Source of the DNA: Cristatella mucedo
Lineage: Eukaryota; Bryozoa; Phylactolaemata; Cristatellidae
Direction: 5' to 3'
NCBI GenBank assembly: GCA_009760855.2
Contig: WPIO01000033.1
Location: forward strand, 1,838,501 to 1,902,500
Length of the DNA: 64,000 nt
The notes below the pieces were generated by a model, which was given only the letters and a program-made list of their open reading frames with translations, did not search any database and was not told the origin of the DNA. Position numbers and translations under genes: made by a program. Positions 1 to 11,801 of the stretch are shown in pieces (positions within the stretch are counted from its first letter, which is position 1; each line of letters starts with the position of its first letter).

Positions 1-456
1 GATCATATTACGCCTAGCCATTCGCATCACCCCGATGGCAAGCGTCACAGTGACGACGATTGGCAATCCTTCAGGTATGGCAGCCACAGCAAGGCTGACA
101 CCGATTGTAAACATCTCGAGCACGGGACGACCTTGCAGCCAGCCGAGAAGAACAATAGCAACGATGATGCACAACGAGTAGAAGGACAGCTGCTTGCCCA
201 GCATGTCCATGCTCTTCTGCAGTGGCGTCTTGGGAGCCTCCTCAGACTGCATCATTCGGAACACCTCGCCAAATTCCGAGTTTTCTCCAGTTCCGATCAC
301 GATACCCTTGCCATTACCACAACGCACGAGTGTGCCCATAAAGGCAACATTTTTACGATCTGCTATTGATTCGGCATTCTTGCATATTTCAGCCGTTTTT
401 CTTGAAGGTTTAGCTTCCCCGGTGAAGCCAGATTCGTCGATGGACAGATCTATAGC
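1..456 (-). CDS. ATP2C1: SPCA exon 3 (actuator domain to M4), partial
   Basis: Acceptor ttgcag|GCT starts 152 full codons that read to the window edge without a stop. It encodes [14 protein letters not shown], then [15 protein letters not shown], then the M3 and M4 hydrophobic segments separated by [17 protein letters not shown], then AAIPEGLP. The exon may continue left of the window. Confidence 0.93.
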
Positions 457-3400
457 CTGCAAGACATCACAGCTCAAGAGTAGTACACAAGCAGAAGGTA
501 AGCAACAGTACAAACAGGGATTATGCAAGGGTCTCCAAAGCAGTTCAGAGCATGGCAAGCTGCACAACATGTCCAACAGACATGCTTGATTCCTGTCTTA
601 CTCGCCAAACAATGTGAGTGCGAGATGTAAATCTCAATGGATAACTCGACAAGCTTTGAGAAAGAAGAAAGCAGAACTAACTCAACTGTGAGCCTGTGAA
701 CAAACAGGGCCCATAATGTCACACACGGGTTTCAAAGCTCAACATTACGAGAAGAAATAGGTACACATTACCACAGTATCGAGATCGGAGTAGGTATACA
801 TCAACTGACCTAAATAAGAGCTCGTCATAACGGCCTGATGAGCAAGTTACAAAAAAGATCAGTCGAACGGTTTGTCTCTTACACCTGTGCACCAAACAGC
901 CTCCTGGAAACAAGAGCTATTTACACCGTGCAAGCAACTAATAAACTAAACTGTCAGCTATCTGCCAGAATAAAAACCTCATATTTATATGCATATATAC
1001 TTAATTGTGTGCTCACTGTATTTGCAATCCTAGTGAATTTTATCAACGTCACATATAAATAAGTCAATCATTTGGAAAATGGTGCAAAAGAAGTACAACA
1101 GTAGTGCACACCAAATGCATGCAAAAGTAGCAGTAAGGGCCACAGCATCCGAACTGAAGCAGTTTTAGCCACATACTTCGTACAGCCGTAGATCAGCTGG
1201 CACACGATCGCCGATATTGAGGTAGATGATGTCACCTGGCACAAGGCTACTAGCAAAAAGGGCATCGTCACGAATGCTGTCACGTACACACCGACATCTC
1301 GGAGGTACAAGCTGCTTAAGTGCCTGAAGAGACCGCTCAGAGCGATATTCCTGAATAAAAGCAACCGTCACTACGATGATGATGGCTACTGCAATACTGA
1401 CGGCATCATCAACGTGCCTCATCACCACACTGACAGCTGCTGATGCCAGCAGCAACAGAATCATGGGCTCCTTAAACTGCTCTACATAGCGCTGCACCAG
1501 CGTCGCCTCCTTCGGCATGCTGAACTCGTTCGGCCCATGATTTCGCCTACGGATGGCCACCTAAAATGTGCAGTATATATGCTTCGACAGCTTCCAAATG
1601 GGTAGCAGAATACAAAAAAGAATCTAAAATCAAGAGTAGCCCGTAGCGGGTACAAGAGCAGCAAATCAACTCTAGTGCAAATTGACAAACCAAAGTACAT
1701 TACGTTTGGATTTCTTCACGTGTGACATAACATAATCAAAGCTCAATGGCTATTACACGGAAAACTGTGAACAGCTAAGTCTAGGGTAATAAGCATTCAC
1801 TGTGCATTAACATCATAAAGATTCAGTCACTTTGAAATGCTTCCGACAATGACTGCCATGCATGTTGGTCTATACCATTTCTCACAAACAACGAAGGATA
1901 ATAGAGCGTTGAAACATACTGGCAGTAGGATAGAGATGATATAACACATAAAAAATTCTGCCGAACTTCATCCTTCTGACGTTACAGACAATACGGATAG
2001 TCTGGTTTCGAATCTTTCTAGCGGTACTACGAACTTACGACCATCTAGAAACCTAAATAGATTCTCCCTCCCGATTAATGAATAAACACACTCATCATTC
2101 TCAAATAGATGCTTGCCTATGCCTACGACTTACTACCTTAACTGAATGAAGCAGAGGCCGAATCTTCACTTTCGAACACCAAAATTTGCAACTGCACCAT
2201 CTGCTTGATAAATACGACCACGGCAACATCGTAATGAACATAAAACTGTCGAGTACATGTTTGTCAATTCCAACTTGAGCACCCATAAATGCATGCAAAA
2301 TATTACTCTACATATTCTTCAGCTGAGCAGCCCCATTTCAGCAGTGAGGAACTGACTTCATCATCTGACAACACGAGCATTAACGTGCACATTCACCAAT
2401 ACAATGCACTACTGTTGGTTTCACCGAATGGAAACTTACCTATATTCCCTAGCACACAGCAGACACTCACAAACCGGCTCGGTTCAAAGACAGCACTACA
2501 TAATCACAGGTAACAATACCACCCATATTATTAGCTTCTACCCGTACAGAGGCACACTGTAGCTAACGCCAGGTGGGCCGAGACCAAGCTCATTTGCTGT
2601 GGCCGATTTTGCACATTGGTGAGCCGTGGTGGCATACTAGGTAAGGCGGTTGCTTTTCACGACCTCGGCCTCGAGGTCGTGGGTTCCAATCCGGAAGTGG
2701 GTGATTCTTTATCGTCGCTGCAAGCGGTGGTGATTGCTGTAAAGGCTTTTCTGTCGCTATTCAAAAGAGGCTTTTAAATCAGCTAGTATTTTTTTATTGA
2801 TGTCGAATACTGCTTGCACCAACTCGTAGGCCAAAATCCCGTCCGAGAGCATCACAATTTTCCAACTAAATTTTGGCCGTCGGAATTCCTCCAAAAAGGT
2901 CGCGAGTAGAGAGATGAGTTACATAAGCACTTGCACCATAGCGAAACTAAATATAAAAAAGCCAGCAGAAGTCACAAATGACTCTACAGATCAAATCCCT
3001 TTGAAGACAGTTGCATGCATCCGTAAAGCGCGCAGATAACGGAAATGAGCGAGAGGTCATCATCAGACATGATGCCGCTGGCGATTCAGCCTTTTACCGG
3101 CTTCCATCAATTAGAAAGAATTGCACACACACAACATACATTCAAACATACAAGTCGACTCATTAAAAATTTGTAAAAAAAATACAAAAAATTTGAAAAT
3201 GTGTATACTTCTTTAATTTCCAGACAAAGAAACCTGACGCAATCCAATGGTCCGGTATAGCAAAGAAACTTACAAGCACTAAGTTGGTAACGCTTGTGAT
3301 TTTGCGAGAGAATAAGAAGTGGGCCACCGCCACGTTCAAGCAAATGATTCATAAACTTCGCGTTTTGCATATCTCGCTTACTTCGCTTATGGCTACGTAG

Positions 3401-3558
3401 ACTACAGAGACTTGACATGGACACAGCATATGTAAAACGAAAAAGAAGCCACGTACCTCGGAGGACGATAGACCGGAATGAACGTCAGTCTCCAAGAGCC
3501 GGCACACATCATCAGCGTTCAGCAAGCAAGCCTTGTCAGATCTTATACCAGACATCAT
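1..3558 (-). CDS. ATP2C1: Secretory-pathway Ca2+/Mn2+ ATPase (SPCA), 5' part, three exons, cut by window edge
   Basis: A P-type ATPase that pumps Ca2+ and Mn2+ into the Golgi lumen. Coding exons on the minus strand are 3558-3457 (residues 1-34), 1560-1177 (35-162) and 456-1 (163-314); all joins are phase 0 with GT donors and AG acceptors. Residues about 70-120 carry M1 and M2 with the SPCA-like stretch [13 protein letters not shown], followed by LVPGD and [12 protein letters not shown] of the actuator domain. Exon 3 carries the TGE dephosphorylation loop (about 174-176) and [14 protein letters not shown], and ends after AAIPEGLP of M4, the ion-binding helix that marks Ca2+ pumps. The phosphorylation DKTGT, nucleotide-binding and M5-M10 regions would lie left of position 1. 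The start at 3558 is preceded by an in-frame TGA and followed by a second ATG. The SPCA rather than SERCA call rests on the short N-terminus and the M2 and M4 sequence. Oddity: SGFTGE where the family usually has SSLTGE. Confidence 0.95.
457..1176 (-). other. SPCA intron 2
   Basis: Intron of 720 bases between coding exons 2 and 3. It holds only short chance ORFs; no repeat family seen elsewhere in the window is recognisable in it. Confidence 0.85.
1177..1560 (-). CDS. ATP2C1: SPCA exon 2 (M1, M2, start of actuator domain)
   Basis: Acceptor ttttag|GTG and donor GAA|gtatgt give 128 codons in phase 0. The exon encodes [13 protein letters not shown], the hydrophobic M1 and M2 segments with the conserved HVDDAVSI linker, and the A-domain part up to PADLRLYE. 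This is the longest uninterrupted match to SPCA in the window. Confidence 0.95.
1561..3456 (-). other. SPCA intron 1
   Basis: Intron of 1896 bases. Its only recognisable content is one SINE-1 copy at 2618-2797, in the orientation opposite to the gene. The rest is unique-looking sequence with no convincing coding segment. Confidence 0.85.
2618..2797 (+). mobile_element. SINE-1 copy in SPCA intron 1
   Basis: A tRNA-derived SINE. The head GGTGAGCCGTGGTGGC includes a pol III A-box-like stretch, a perfect 10-bp stem CACGACCTCG/CGAGGTCGTG follows, and then a B box (GGTTCCAATCC, one base off consensus). The body carries the family's GATTCTTTATCG and AAGGCTTTTCTGTCGC, and the copy ends in a T-rich tail. 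It is one of at least six recognisable copies in the window. Confidence 0.85.
3457..3558 (-). CDS. ATP2C1: SPCA exon 1 (start codon, residues 1-34)
   Basis: Begins [13 protein letters not shown] and ends HSGLSSSE at a GAG|gtacgt donor, phase 0. The segment [17 protein letters not shown] matches the cytosolic N-terminal helix region of SPCA pumps, ahead of the [10 protein letters not shown] of exon 2. Upstream the frame is closed by a TGA seven bases before the ATG. Confidence 0.9.
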
Positions 3559-5509
3559 CTTTCACGTCTAAGTCAGTGACAGGGTCTGGCATTTTTCACC
3601 CATGCCCCTCCATACACAGCTGCGCTTACGGCAGCTGAAGCCATAGCTGAGCAACATCCGGAATGGAGTCGCTGTTGGCATACGTGCTTCCGGGTGCGAC
3701 GCGTATTCTCACTCGTACGGTAGTCCGGTACCGTGGATCTCGGATCTGCCGCGTACGAGCACTTTTATAATCTTGGATGTAGGTCTAGTAATAATTTTTT
3801 TCCGAGGAGCTTTTCAGTGGATCGCAAAATATTGTCGAAATAGCCGATGCCTTAGATCCCTGTGGTTGACGTGCTCTGCGGGAGCAGAAATCAAGTTGAG
3901 CTTGAGATTGGCGCTGTACATCGGTAAGACGGCAGAGTGCGTATAAAAGAAAGACGGTCACTTGCCCTGGACCAGCTTTTGAACAATTTCTTGGTTATAT
4001 AATGGACTTTTTGCGACGGATAAAGACGTATATCTCACCTGAGTGCGGTAGGAAAACGTCCGAATAAATTACGAACCTACAAGAACCGACTTGTAAAACG
4101 TGTACGGATTTGAGCCTGCGGAATATAAATGTACAAGATGTGATTATTTTATTGCCATGCTATTAGTGTATGAGCCGCTGGCGTTAATGTAATTAGGCTA
4201 ACATTGACCAGGCATTAGCGTTGCCGAGATTAAATTTTGAGCTGATATTGTATTACACGCTCGATTTTTATCTATCCACCAAATTTTATGTCGCTGTGCG
4301 CACGCACGCACTTATGCAAATGAGCTTCAACGCCGGATGCCTGTACCACTTCAATCCCCCGCAATCCATTTTAGTTCCCTTCAAATCCACCACAAATCAG
4401 CTGGACACAGCTCCAAAAAGTTTGGAATACCAAACTAAGCTATATATAGAATGTACCGAGAGAATTTCGCGCGATTCAGCTAAGGTATCTTCACGAATTT
4501 CACTGAAATAACATTGCACTGGCCCAGACCAATACCGCAATCCACCGCAATCCATTGCATTCCATCGCACAACGAAAGAAATGCTGTTCAAAAGGTCCCT
4601 TTTTTGATTTCATATGACAGCTCACTCGGCGACAACAGCACTTAAAAAAATTTCACTTGCATTGGCGCAGCCGTTCTCGTGCAATCGACTGCAGTAGTCC
4701 GGGCCATACCGCAATCAACTTCAATCCACCAAATCCACCGCAAAAAAATCAAAATAGATTGCGCCGAGCTCCAGTTTATATTTCATATTAAAGTGCATTA
4801 AGTTGTGTACACACCCACGTCAAATAAAAATATTATGCATCCTCGCACAGTGACAGTGCACGGCAATCGCCTGTAATGACCTGTGAAAGTACCGAAATTC
4901 ACTCTATCCCACTGCAAATCATCCTCAAATCGCCATCGCGAAGCTCTAATTAACATTGCATATAAGACTAGACTCAGTTCAAAGTACATCCACAAAATTT
5001 CGCTCCATTGTGCACACGCGTTCTCATGCAATGCAACGTTGCCGGGCCATGGCCGTCGATTGCCGTGCATTGCCCTTGAATGAACGATCGCGATTGGTTG
5101 AAAGAATGGGGTTTCGCTTTTAATGAAGTGTGGTTCAATACGCAAGAAAAGTTGGAGCTTCTCTCAGCATCTGTTGGTTCATTTGTAACGGAACGTTATG
5201 GATTGGCGTATTTCCCCGGGCCATTGCCGTCGATTGCCGTGCGTTGCGGCCGATTGAACGCGCACAATTGGTGAAAATTATGCGCCGCGCACAGGTACGT
5301 GTTACGTGGAATGAGAGTTGCAGTTTACTGCAGCCAATCTTGTTAATTTCCCACGGATTGTGCTAACGGCCTCAACCATTACTGCAGCTTCTCAAAAACC
5401 CCTGACATTCCTTAGCTACCAAGCTGTACTATTCGGTCACGTTTCAAGCGTCATCACGTACTTGGACTGCTTTTTATTGCACTAAAAATGGCGTTTGATG
5501 ACAAAACAT
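3559..5509. other. Intergenic region upstream of SPCA, with a degenerate repeat zone
   Basis: About the first 300 bases probably include the SPCA promoter and 5' UTR. From about 4330 to 5275 the sequence is built of diverged repeats around words such as CCGCAATCCA and GCCGTCGATTGCCGTGC (near 5050 and 5227), so it looks like a decayed satellite or several insertions. No convincing gene. Confidence 0.5.
3686..3695 (-). promoter_or_regulatory. ETS-type CCGGAAG motif upstream of SPCA
   Basis: On the minus strand this reads ACCCGGAAGC, 128 bp upstream of the SPCA start codon and in sense orientation. It matches the ETS/GABP core common in housekeeping promoters. Function is inferred only. Confidence 0.3.
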
Positions 5510-5900
5510 GGTGAGCCGTAATGGCTCACTGAGTAAGGCGGTTGCTTTTCACGACCTCAGCCCCGAGGTCGTGGGTTCGAATCCTGCGGTGGGCGATCAC
5601 GGATAGCCGTAAAGGCTTTTCTGTCGCTCGAAAGAGTCTGTTAAATCAGATTGTATTATTTTGGTGAACCGTGATGGCACACTAGGTAAGGCGGTTGCTT
5701 TGTTAAATCAGATTGTATTTTTTGGTGAACCGTGACGGCACACTAGGTGAGGCGGTAGCTTTCACGACCTCGGTCCCAAGGTCGTGGGCTCGATTCCTGC
5801 GGTGGGCGATCCTTTATCGCAAGGGGTGGTGAAAGCCGTAAAATCTCTTCTGTCGCTATACAAAAAGAGGCTGTTTAATCAGCTAGGATAACAATAATTT
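5510..5900 (+). mobile_element. Three head-to-tail SINE-1 copies, the middle one internally deleted
   Basis: Copy 1 (5510-5662) has the full head, hairpin, B box GGTTCGAATCC and tail. Copy 2 (5663-5723) is only about 61 bases: a complete head through GGCGGTTGCTT fused straight to the tail GTTAAATCAGATTGTA of copy 1. Copy 3 (5724-5900) is again full length with B box GCTCGATTCC. The exact head-to-tail joins and shared tail suggest template switching or unequal exchange rather than three independent insertions. Confidence 0.85.
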
Positions 5901-6747
5901 CCGGATGGCTTCTGATGCAGTACACCTTTCTTCTGCCTTTCGGGTTGACCAACTTGTCTCGTGCGTTTATCTGCAGTCAGCGAGCAGCTGATTTTCATAT
6001 TGCGCCTTAAATGGAGCCATGATTTCTTATGCCCACAAGACACTCCTAGAAATGCCATTTAGCCGATGCACCAACGGCTTTTTTGCGTATCCAACTCTGT
6101 TTTGCAATTGCCCTCTAAATCAATTAATGCGGCAAGCAAGCTAATGTATGCATCGCTGGTACTGTTTCTTTGATGCTTGCAAGTTCACTAAAGCTTACTA
6201 ACGGCAACGGGTAACAAATTATCACTGCGAAAATTAAAATAACTGCTAAACTAAGCGCATTTATTTTGGATCGATTTATTTGATCAAACAATCCGGGATT
6301 GCTGGATCCGTCACCATTCTCTCAATTGCCTTATCTCAGACAGGCTTACTGAAAATATTACCCGGTCTTCTTCCGCATGCATGAAATTTTTATAATTGAG
6401 ATTCTGATCCTCGCATAAGATTATTTTTAAGATATTCTGCTGTCCCATTCGCCCACTTAAATTTGCCTCATCCAGATAAATCTACTTCTTCTGCTTCTTT
6501 CTCAATATCTTACTCTGCCTTACTTACATAACCATGTTTCTCTAACAAAAAAGTACAGTTGCGCAAGCTTATGTCACACTAACTGCGGCCCGGTTAGTGC
6601 GACACGAGCTTGCACCACTGCTCTAAATTGGTGTGAATTAGCCCACGTGTCCAACGCAGTCACCTCGCAGTTACTGCGTTGTGACTACTCGCGCCCTAAG
6701 AACCGTCGTTAGACATACATAAATGTGGTGTTCTTGCAGCGTGTGTA
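5901..6747. other. Intergenic, no feature recognised
   Basis: AT-rich sequence with no ORF of note and no match to the repeat families seen elsewhere in the window. Confidence 0.6.
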
Positions 6748-7025
6748 TGTTGGGTGCTTCTCGGCCACTAATCTATGCCCCGCCCGAAGCAGGTTGCTGA
6801 GCAATTGACTCGGTGCAGCCTTTGATGTAAGCATGTGGCCCACCACAGTGGCCCACCACAGATGCACTCACTTATCTGTGGTGAGTCAGCCCCTAGCTCG
6901 TATATGGACCCGCTAAGGGTTTAAAGATTGAGTCTCGTTCACCGCTCACGTTCGCCCGCTCGTGTCTTCGTGTCTCCGTGAGACTCCACTAGCGCTGCTG
7001 CGGCCAGAGATACAGTAACGTAACA
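6748..7025 (+). mobile_element. Solo LTR, diverged relative of the 9862-12083 element
   Basis: Starts TGTTGGGTGC and ends GTAACA, like the LTRs at 9862 and 11802 (TGTT start, AACA end). It shares GTCTCCGTGAGACTCC near its 3' end and a GTCTCGTTCACCG block before it. The middle is unrelated or too diverged to align by eye, so this is a separate subfamily. No clean target-site duplication is seen. Confidence 0.6.
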
Positions 7026-9861
7026 TGTGTGCGGTGGATTAACATGCAACCGGGACTAGGATGTAGGCTATTTCTCGCTCGACCTCCGCTGCCCTAGTTA
7101 CACCGCCTCCAAGCCACGTGGCTGTCGTAGGGCTTGCGTCAGACGAACGATCACTTTATTAATCTCTTTACAACAAAATCGAGTGCTACGACAATAACAG
7201 TGGAATTGAACAGCAGTACTGGAGAACGCTAGGTAAATCAGGGGGAGCGCAGAATAAAAAAGGACGCAAGCATCCACGAACGCGGAAGGGGAGCCCTCAG
7301 ACCGAAGGAATCACTGACGGCGACCGGCAATGTCTCAGAATACTGTCGCTATCGCTTGAAGCTCACACTTGAAGCATGTCTCAGCTCGCTGAAAGCTCCA
7401 GCCCAGGTGGGGCCCTACAAGCAACACGCTACATGAGAGCGCGGGATACATGAGCACGTATCTTGAAGGCCTTGGTAGCCGGTTTTTCTCGACGCCTTAC
7501 GTGACTGACCGCATTATTAAGTAACTCCAGCCCTCTATCCTTCAGAATGCGAGTACTGAAGTTTTAAAGCACTCCTCGCAGGATTCCACGAATTCGCCTC
7601 CCGAGCATTGCCTAACCGACTTCCAAGGTCGATAAGCGTCACCAACCACCCTTCCCCAAGTCAAAGACTTGGCTCAGCCGGGTGACTTCCCAGTTGGCCG
7701 CATCGCACTACAGCCGCCCCGGGCTTCTGAACCTTATTTGATACAAATAACCCCGTAGGAGTACGACAAACAGTCGCCTCTCGATCTTGCCGTCCATCCA
7801 ACGGAGAAAGCCGCAAGAGCGCTGCTGGAACGCCGCAGTAAGTCAAGATTTTTTCAAGTAGCGTTCTCATGCGTGCAGCTCTGACCAGATGATATTGGCT
7901 GAAGCTCTTAAGGCGATATGGTTAGACGCTCTGCACCGCAGGGGGCTCCCGCTTTAGGCGGTACCGCAATAATAAGCATACCCAGATACCGTCGGCGACC
8001 GCGTCGTCCCGCGGCGCAGTTGTTTGCAGTCTTGTTGCCCGCGCGTCCTCATTTCGTTCACCATGCGATTATCGGCTGTACGGTTTGCACCTATTTCGCC
8101 TACTCAGTTGGCAACGCTGCCCTCTAGTCGTACCCCGCGTAGAGGAGAGTAAGAAACTGAAAAGAAGATATCGGAATCAATTTAATATGCAAGTTCCTTG
8201 GAAAGAGCAACATATTCAAACTACGATACAGTTGCTATTTCTGCAATAGGCATTGCACAACTTTGGTTTTAATTCGCACTATTGAAAAAAGGTGTTTCGG
8301 GTTTATCCACCGAATTCCGCAACACTGGGCAAGCGTGTTCTAACGCTATGGCCTCCAATGGCGTGTGCCGTCAGAGGTCATAACAATATAAGGCATCAGT
8401 GAAATCACGCAAGCTATTGTGGGTAAACAAGGAACACTGTTTTTCATAATAGGCAATCAAAATCGCAGTTTCGCTCGACGTCTATTCTTAAAGTAGTGCT
8501 CGTATTAAATTTAAAAAATGCAGAGCAGGTCGGGTCATTGGAGGTCATTGCATGATAATGCCTACGTCACATGGCATGAAATTTTGTTTGTACATCCGGT
8601 GTTTTCTATCATGTGGAATAAAAATCGCAGTTTTGCAATGCTTATTGTGGAAATGGCAGCTGTATCACAGTTTGAAAATGTAACGAGGCTGGCTGGCCCG
8701 GGCTAGTGACGGCCATAGCATGAAAATGCCCATGCGGAGTCGCATGAAATTTTGAAGATAAACCTGAAACACCGTTTTCCATAATTTGGTATGAAAACTG
8801 CTGTTGCAAAATGATAATTTAAAAAAATCGCAGCTATATCACAGTGTATTGCAGTTACTCGCCCGACCCATGTATTCATAAGCCGTCAGCCCGGAAAGAC
8901 GTTTCTAGCGCATCTCACGCAAAGAAGAGAATCATTTCACGATTAGGAGCGCATTAATCAAACAATAACAATTTAAAAACCGCACACTCGAGATTTCAAA
9001 GTAACTTCTGTACAACAGACCAAAATTGAAAGGAAGTTACTTATGATTTGACAGTAGGAACCTTGTCGCAAATTGTTTTTTGCTATGGACTTACATAAAT
9101 CTAACCGTAATTCAACGGACCTGAAATCGTAACTTGTCCGATAAAATAGAACATAAATTATAATGCTGAGAAAGTCATAATGCCAAATGAATAGATCTTT
9201 CCTTTGGAAGATGTAGGGAAGCTGTGAGGACTTGATTCACTTTTTATATACCGCACTGTTGAAACGCAGGGGGTTGTCCTCCTCGATGATGACGGCAAAT
9301 GCCTCAATAGCTGCTACATTGCTACCGACCAAGAAGCATGTAGAATGACTGGGAATTGCAGAAGAGCGCTTCATGAACAGTAAGCGTCATCAACTACATT
9401 GCGAACAGTTGTATTGAGCCTTCAAAGAGTGCCAATCAAAGGTGAAAGTAAATCAGATGCGACATATTTTGCATTAAGTTAAATCTCTAGGATGGCTATT
9501 TAAATGATGAGGTTTTGTCATCTGAACTCGCTGAGATGAGCGAAGAGGTTTTTCGAAAAGATCCGCTTTATTTTATATACAAGCCAAGCGGAGCTTCTGA
9601 TATCTGTCAACTTGTTGTAAATCCCACGAGCAATAAAATTGAGGCATTTATATTAATATAATATATATATATACATATATATAATATATAATATAAGAAA
9701 TTCTCACTCACAATATCTGACGCGGATACGTCTGAAACAGTCGATTATAGCGAAAGTGCATGAAGGGGTAGTGCAGAAGGAAGGAGGATAGAGCACAAGA
9801 CCCGGAAAGCCGTCCTGTTAAATATGGTGGGGAGCCTAGAACCGGGGTTGTGGGAGGTCGG
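7026..9861. other. Intergenic, with degenerate tandem units at 8290-8880
   Basis: Mostly unassigned. Between about 8290 and 8880 three diverged units of roughly 190-200 bases repeat the order AAAATCGCAG, CATGGCATGAAATTTTG and CTGTATCACAGT or close variants. A short (TA)n stretch lies at 9655-9695. Small ORFs at 7661-8127 show no family features. Confidence 0.5.
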
Positions 9862-10126
9862 TGTTTCGTGCGCCTGCGGCTTCTGCTGTTGTAATTAGCG
9901 AGGCGCCTAGACACTACTGTACATGCCTCACCTGTGGCCAATAGTTAAGCCATTGACGCAGCGCAGCGTCAGGCCACTAATGCACGTTATATTTCGCGCC
10001 GTCTGCTGAGATTGATCGCGCTCTCATATATATGCCCGTTGAGAGTATTACCGCGAACGTTCGCCTGCCGTGTCTCCGTGAGACTCCCACTAGAACAGCC
10101 GCCGCCGGAGCCACTGTCATACAACA
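9862..10126 (+). repeat. 5' LTR
   Basis: About 265 bases, TGTTTCG to CATACAACA. Compared with the 3' LTR it lacks a segment containing AATAAAAGAGAGTTTCG, so the two LTRs are not identical and the insertion is not very recent. Confidence 0.85.
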
Positions 10127-10140
10127 ACTGACCGCAGATA

Positions 10141-10395
10141 ATGGTTTACTCCAGCCGAAAAGAGTACCAGACCTTCTTTGATCTAGATGGGATGCCTATA
10201 CTGAGGGACGAAATGTTCAATGACGGACCGCACTTTATGCCTTGGCTTCTAATGCTTGAGGAGGCTGTGGCAAGGCTAAAGATTGCGATGCCTTTAAAAC
10301 ATGTTGTGCCAGTGTGTCTTGGCGATAACGCGATACACGGTTTCGGTGATCAGCCAGCCGACGTTAAGCAGGATTACCGCAAGCTGCGAGCCTAA
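10141..10395 (+). CDS. Short ORF at the 5' end of the LTR element interior, possible gag remnant
   Basis: 84 codons starting 14 bases after the 5' LTR, beginning MVYSSRKEYQTFFDLDG. The position fits the start of a gag gene, but the product has no recognisable capsid or zinc-knuckle motif. A second frame (10417-10629) continues with an acidic, Glu-rich segment (EEAELEAERFRLEQEQL) that may belong to the same protein after a frameshift. Function unknown. Confidence 0.45.
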   Translation: MVYSSRKEYQTFFDLDGMPILRDEMFNDGPHFMPWLLMLEEAVARLKIAMPLKHVVPVCLGDNAIHGFGDQPADVKQDYRKLRA

Positions 10396-10719
10396 TTAAT
10401 TCTGATCTTCTCGTGGTTGACGGATGAGGAGGCCGAGCTTGAGGCCGAGAGGTTTCGGCTGGAACAGGAGCAGCTCGCCGGAGCCGAGACCGGGACAAAG
10501 CTAGGCGACGAGCCAGCTTCATCGCCGGTCGATCCCACCGTCAACTGCCCGCAAGAGCTAGACAGACGAGCGAAACTCATTCAGCTGCAACAGCTATCCG
10601 ACGGCAATATCGGTGGAGGAAGCGGGTAGGGGACCGCTTCCGACACAGTAGCCACAACAGCCGAAGAGCGCCAGAAAAACGTAAGTGCGCATCGGCAGCT
10701 GCCGGAGACGAATGAGTGG

Positions 10720-11400
10720 CAACATGCGACGGCTTTCAGCGGCGAGGCGGTAGTGGTCAGCGGCGAGGCGATAGTAGCATGCGAAAAGGGGCACACGGCC
10801 CGAGCGAGCGACGTCTCCGCGGCGAAGCGCAGCAGCAAGAGCGTCGAAGCGGCGGAGAGTATCTCGGCGGCAAAGAGCGCCCGAGAGAGCGACGTCTCGG
10901 CCGCGGAGCGCAGCGGCGAGAGCTTCTTGGTTGTGGAGAGAACCTGCACAAGCGTCTCGGTGCAGAGTACCGAGGAGCACCGCGAGACAGCAGTCAGTGG
11001 TGTAACGATAGTAGCCTGCGACAAGGCGCAGGCGACCCAAGAGAGCGACATCTTAGCGGCGAAGCACAGCAGCCAGAGCCTCGTAACGACGGAGAGCATC
11101 TCACCGGCCGCGGAGAGCAGCGCCGGGAGCGTCTCGGTGGTGAGGAGCACCCGCACGAGCGTCTCAGCGACGAGCGCATAGGAGCACTGCGAAATATAGA
11201 TAGCAGTCAGCGGCAAGGCGGTAGTAGCCTGCAAAGAGGCGCAGGCTGCCCACGAGCGAGGCAGCGAGAGCTTCGCTGCGGCGAAACGCAGCAGCGAGAG
11301 CGTTTCGGCGGTGAGGAGCACCCCCACGAGCGTCTCGGTGCAGAGCGCAGAGCAGCGCAACCTCGAGATCGGCTCGGCGGAGTGGAACTCCGAGAACGAT
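10720..11400 (+). repeat. Ser/Ala/Glu-coding tandem repeats inside the LTR element
   Basis: GC-rich imperfect repeats. Long units of roughly 240 and 210 bases are marked by GATAGTAGCATGC or a variant at about 10770, 11008 and 11219. Within them, shorter units repeat words like GCGGCGAAGCGCAGCAGC and AGAGCGTCTCGG. The plus-strand frame 10753-11181 reads as repeats such as SDVSAAKRSSKSV and is the most protein-like. Long ORFs exist on both strands because the repeat is poor in stop codons. Confidence 0.7.
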
Positions 11401-11801
11401 GAGGCCATAATAATGAGTAGCATTGTTTTATCGGGGCGGGCTCGGCCGGCGACGAGCGCATGAGACCGGCCATCGGGGCTCGCACGGAGGTGGCCTGCGG
11501 GAACTGCCTGACTGTGGGAGTGGTGCCCCAGCTTTGCCGAAAGCTGGGCAGCACCTATGACCGGCTGCTCGTGAGTGGCACAGCTGTTGTGCGCCTCCTG
11601 CAAGTGGCTGTCGGAGCGCGTTAACGTTTAAATTAATATCCTGAAGAGCCCGAATGACAAACCGCTGGACAAGGCACCGCCTGAGCAGGCAGAAGAGGAG
11701 AACGCGGGGAGCCAATGGCTAGACGACTTTCCAGTCGCGATGGCCGCCCCCTCCCAGCTTGGACGGTGGACTATGAAATCTATTTTCTATGGGGGAAGGA
11801 A

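Noticed and set aside
10581-11603. 340-codon ORF on the minus strand, the longest in the window
   Set aside because: It is antisense to the LTR element and crosses its repeat tract, which lacks stops on both strands. Its composition is repeat-driven and it has no family features.
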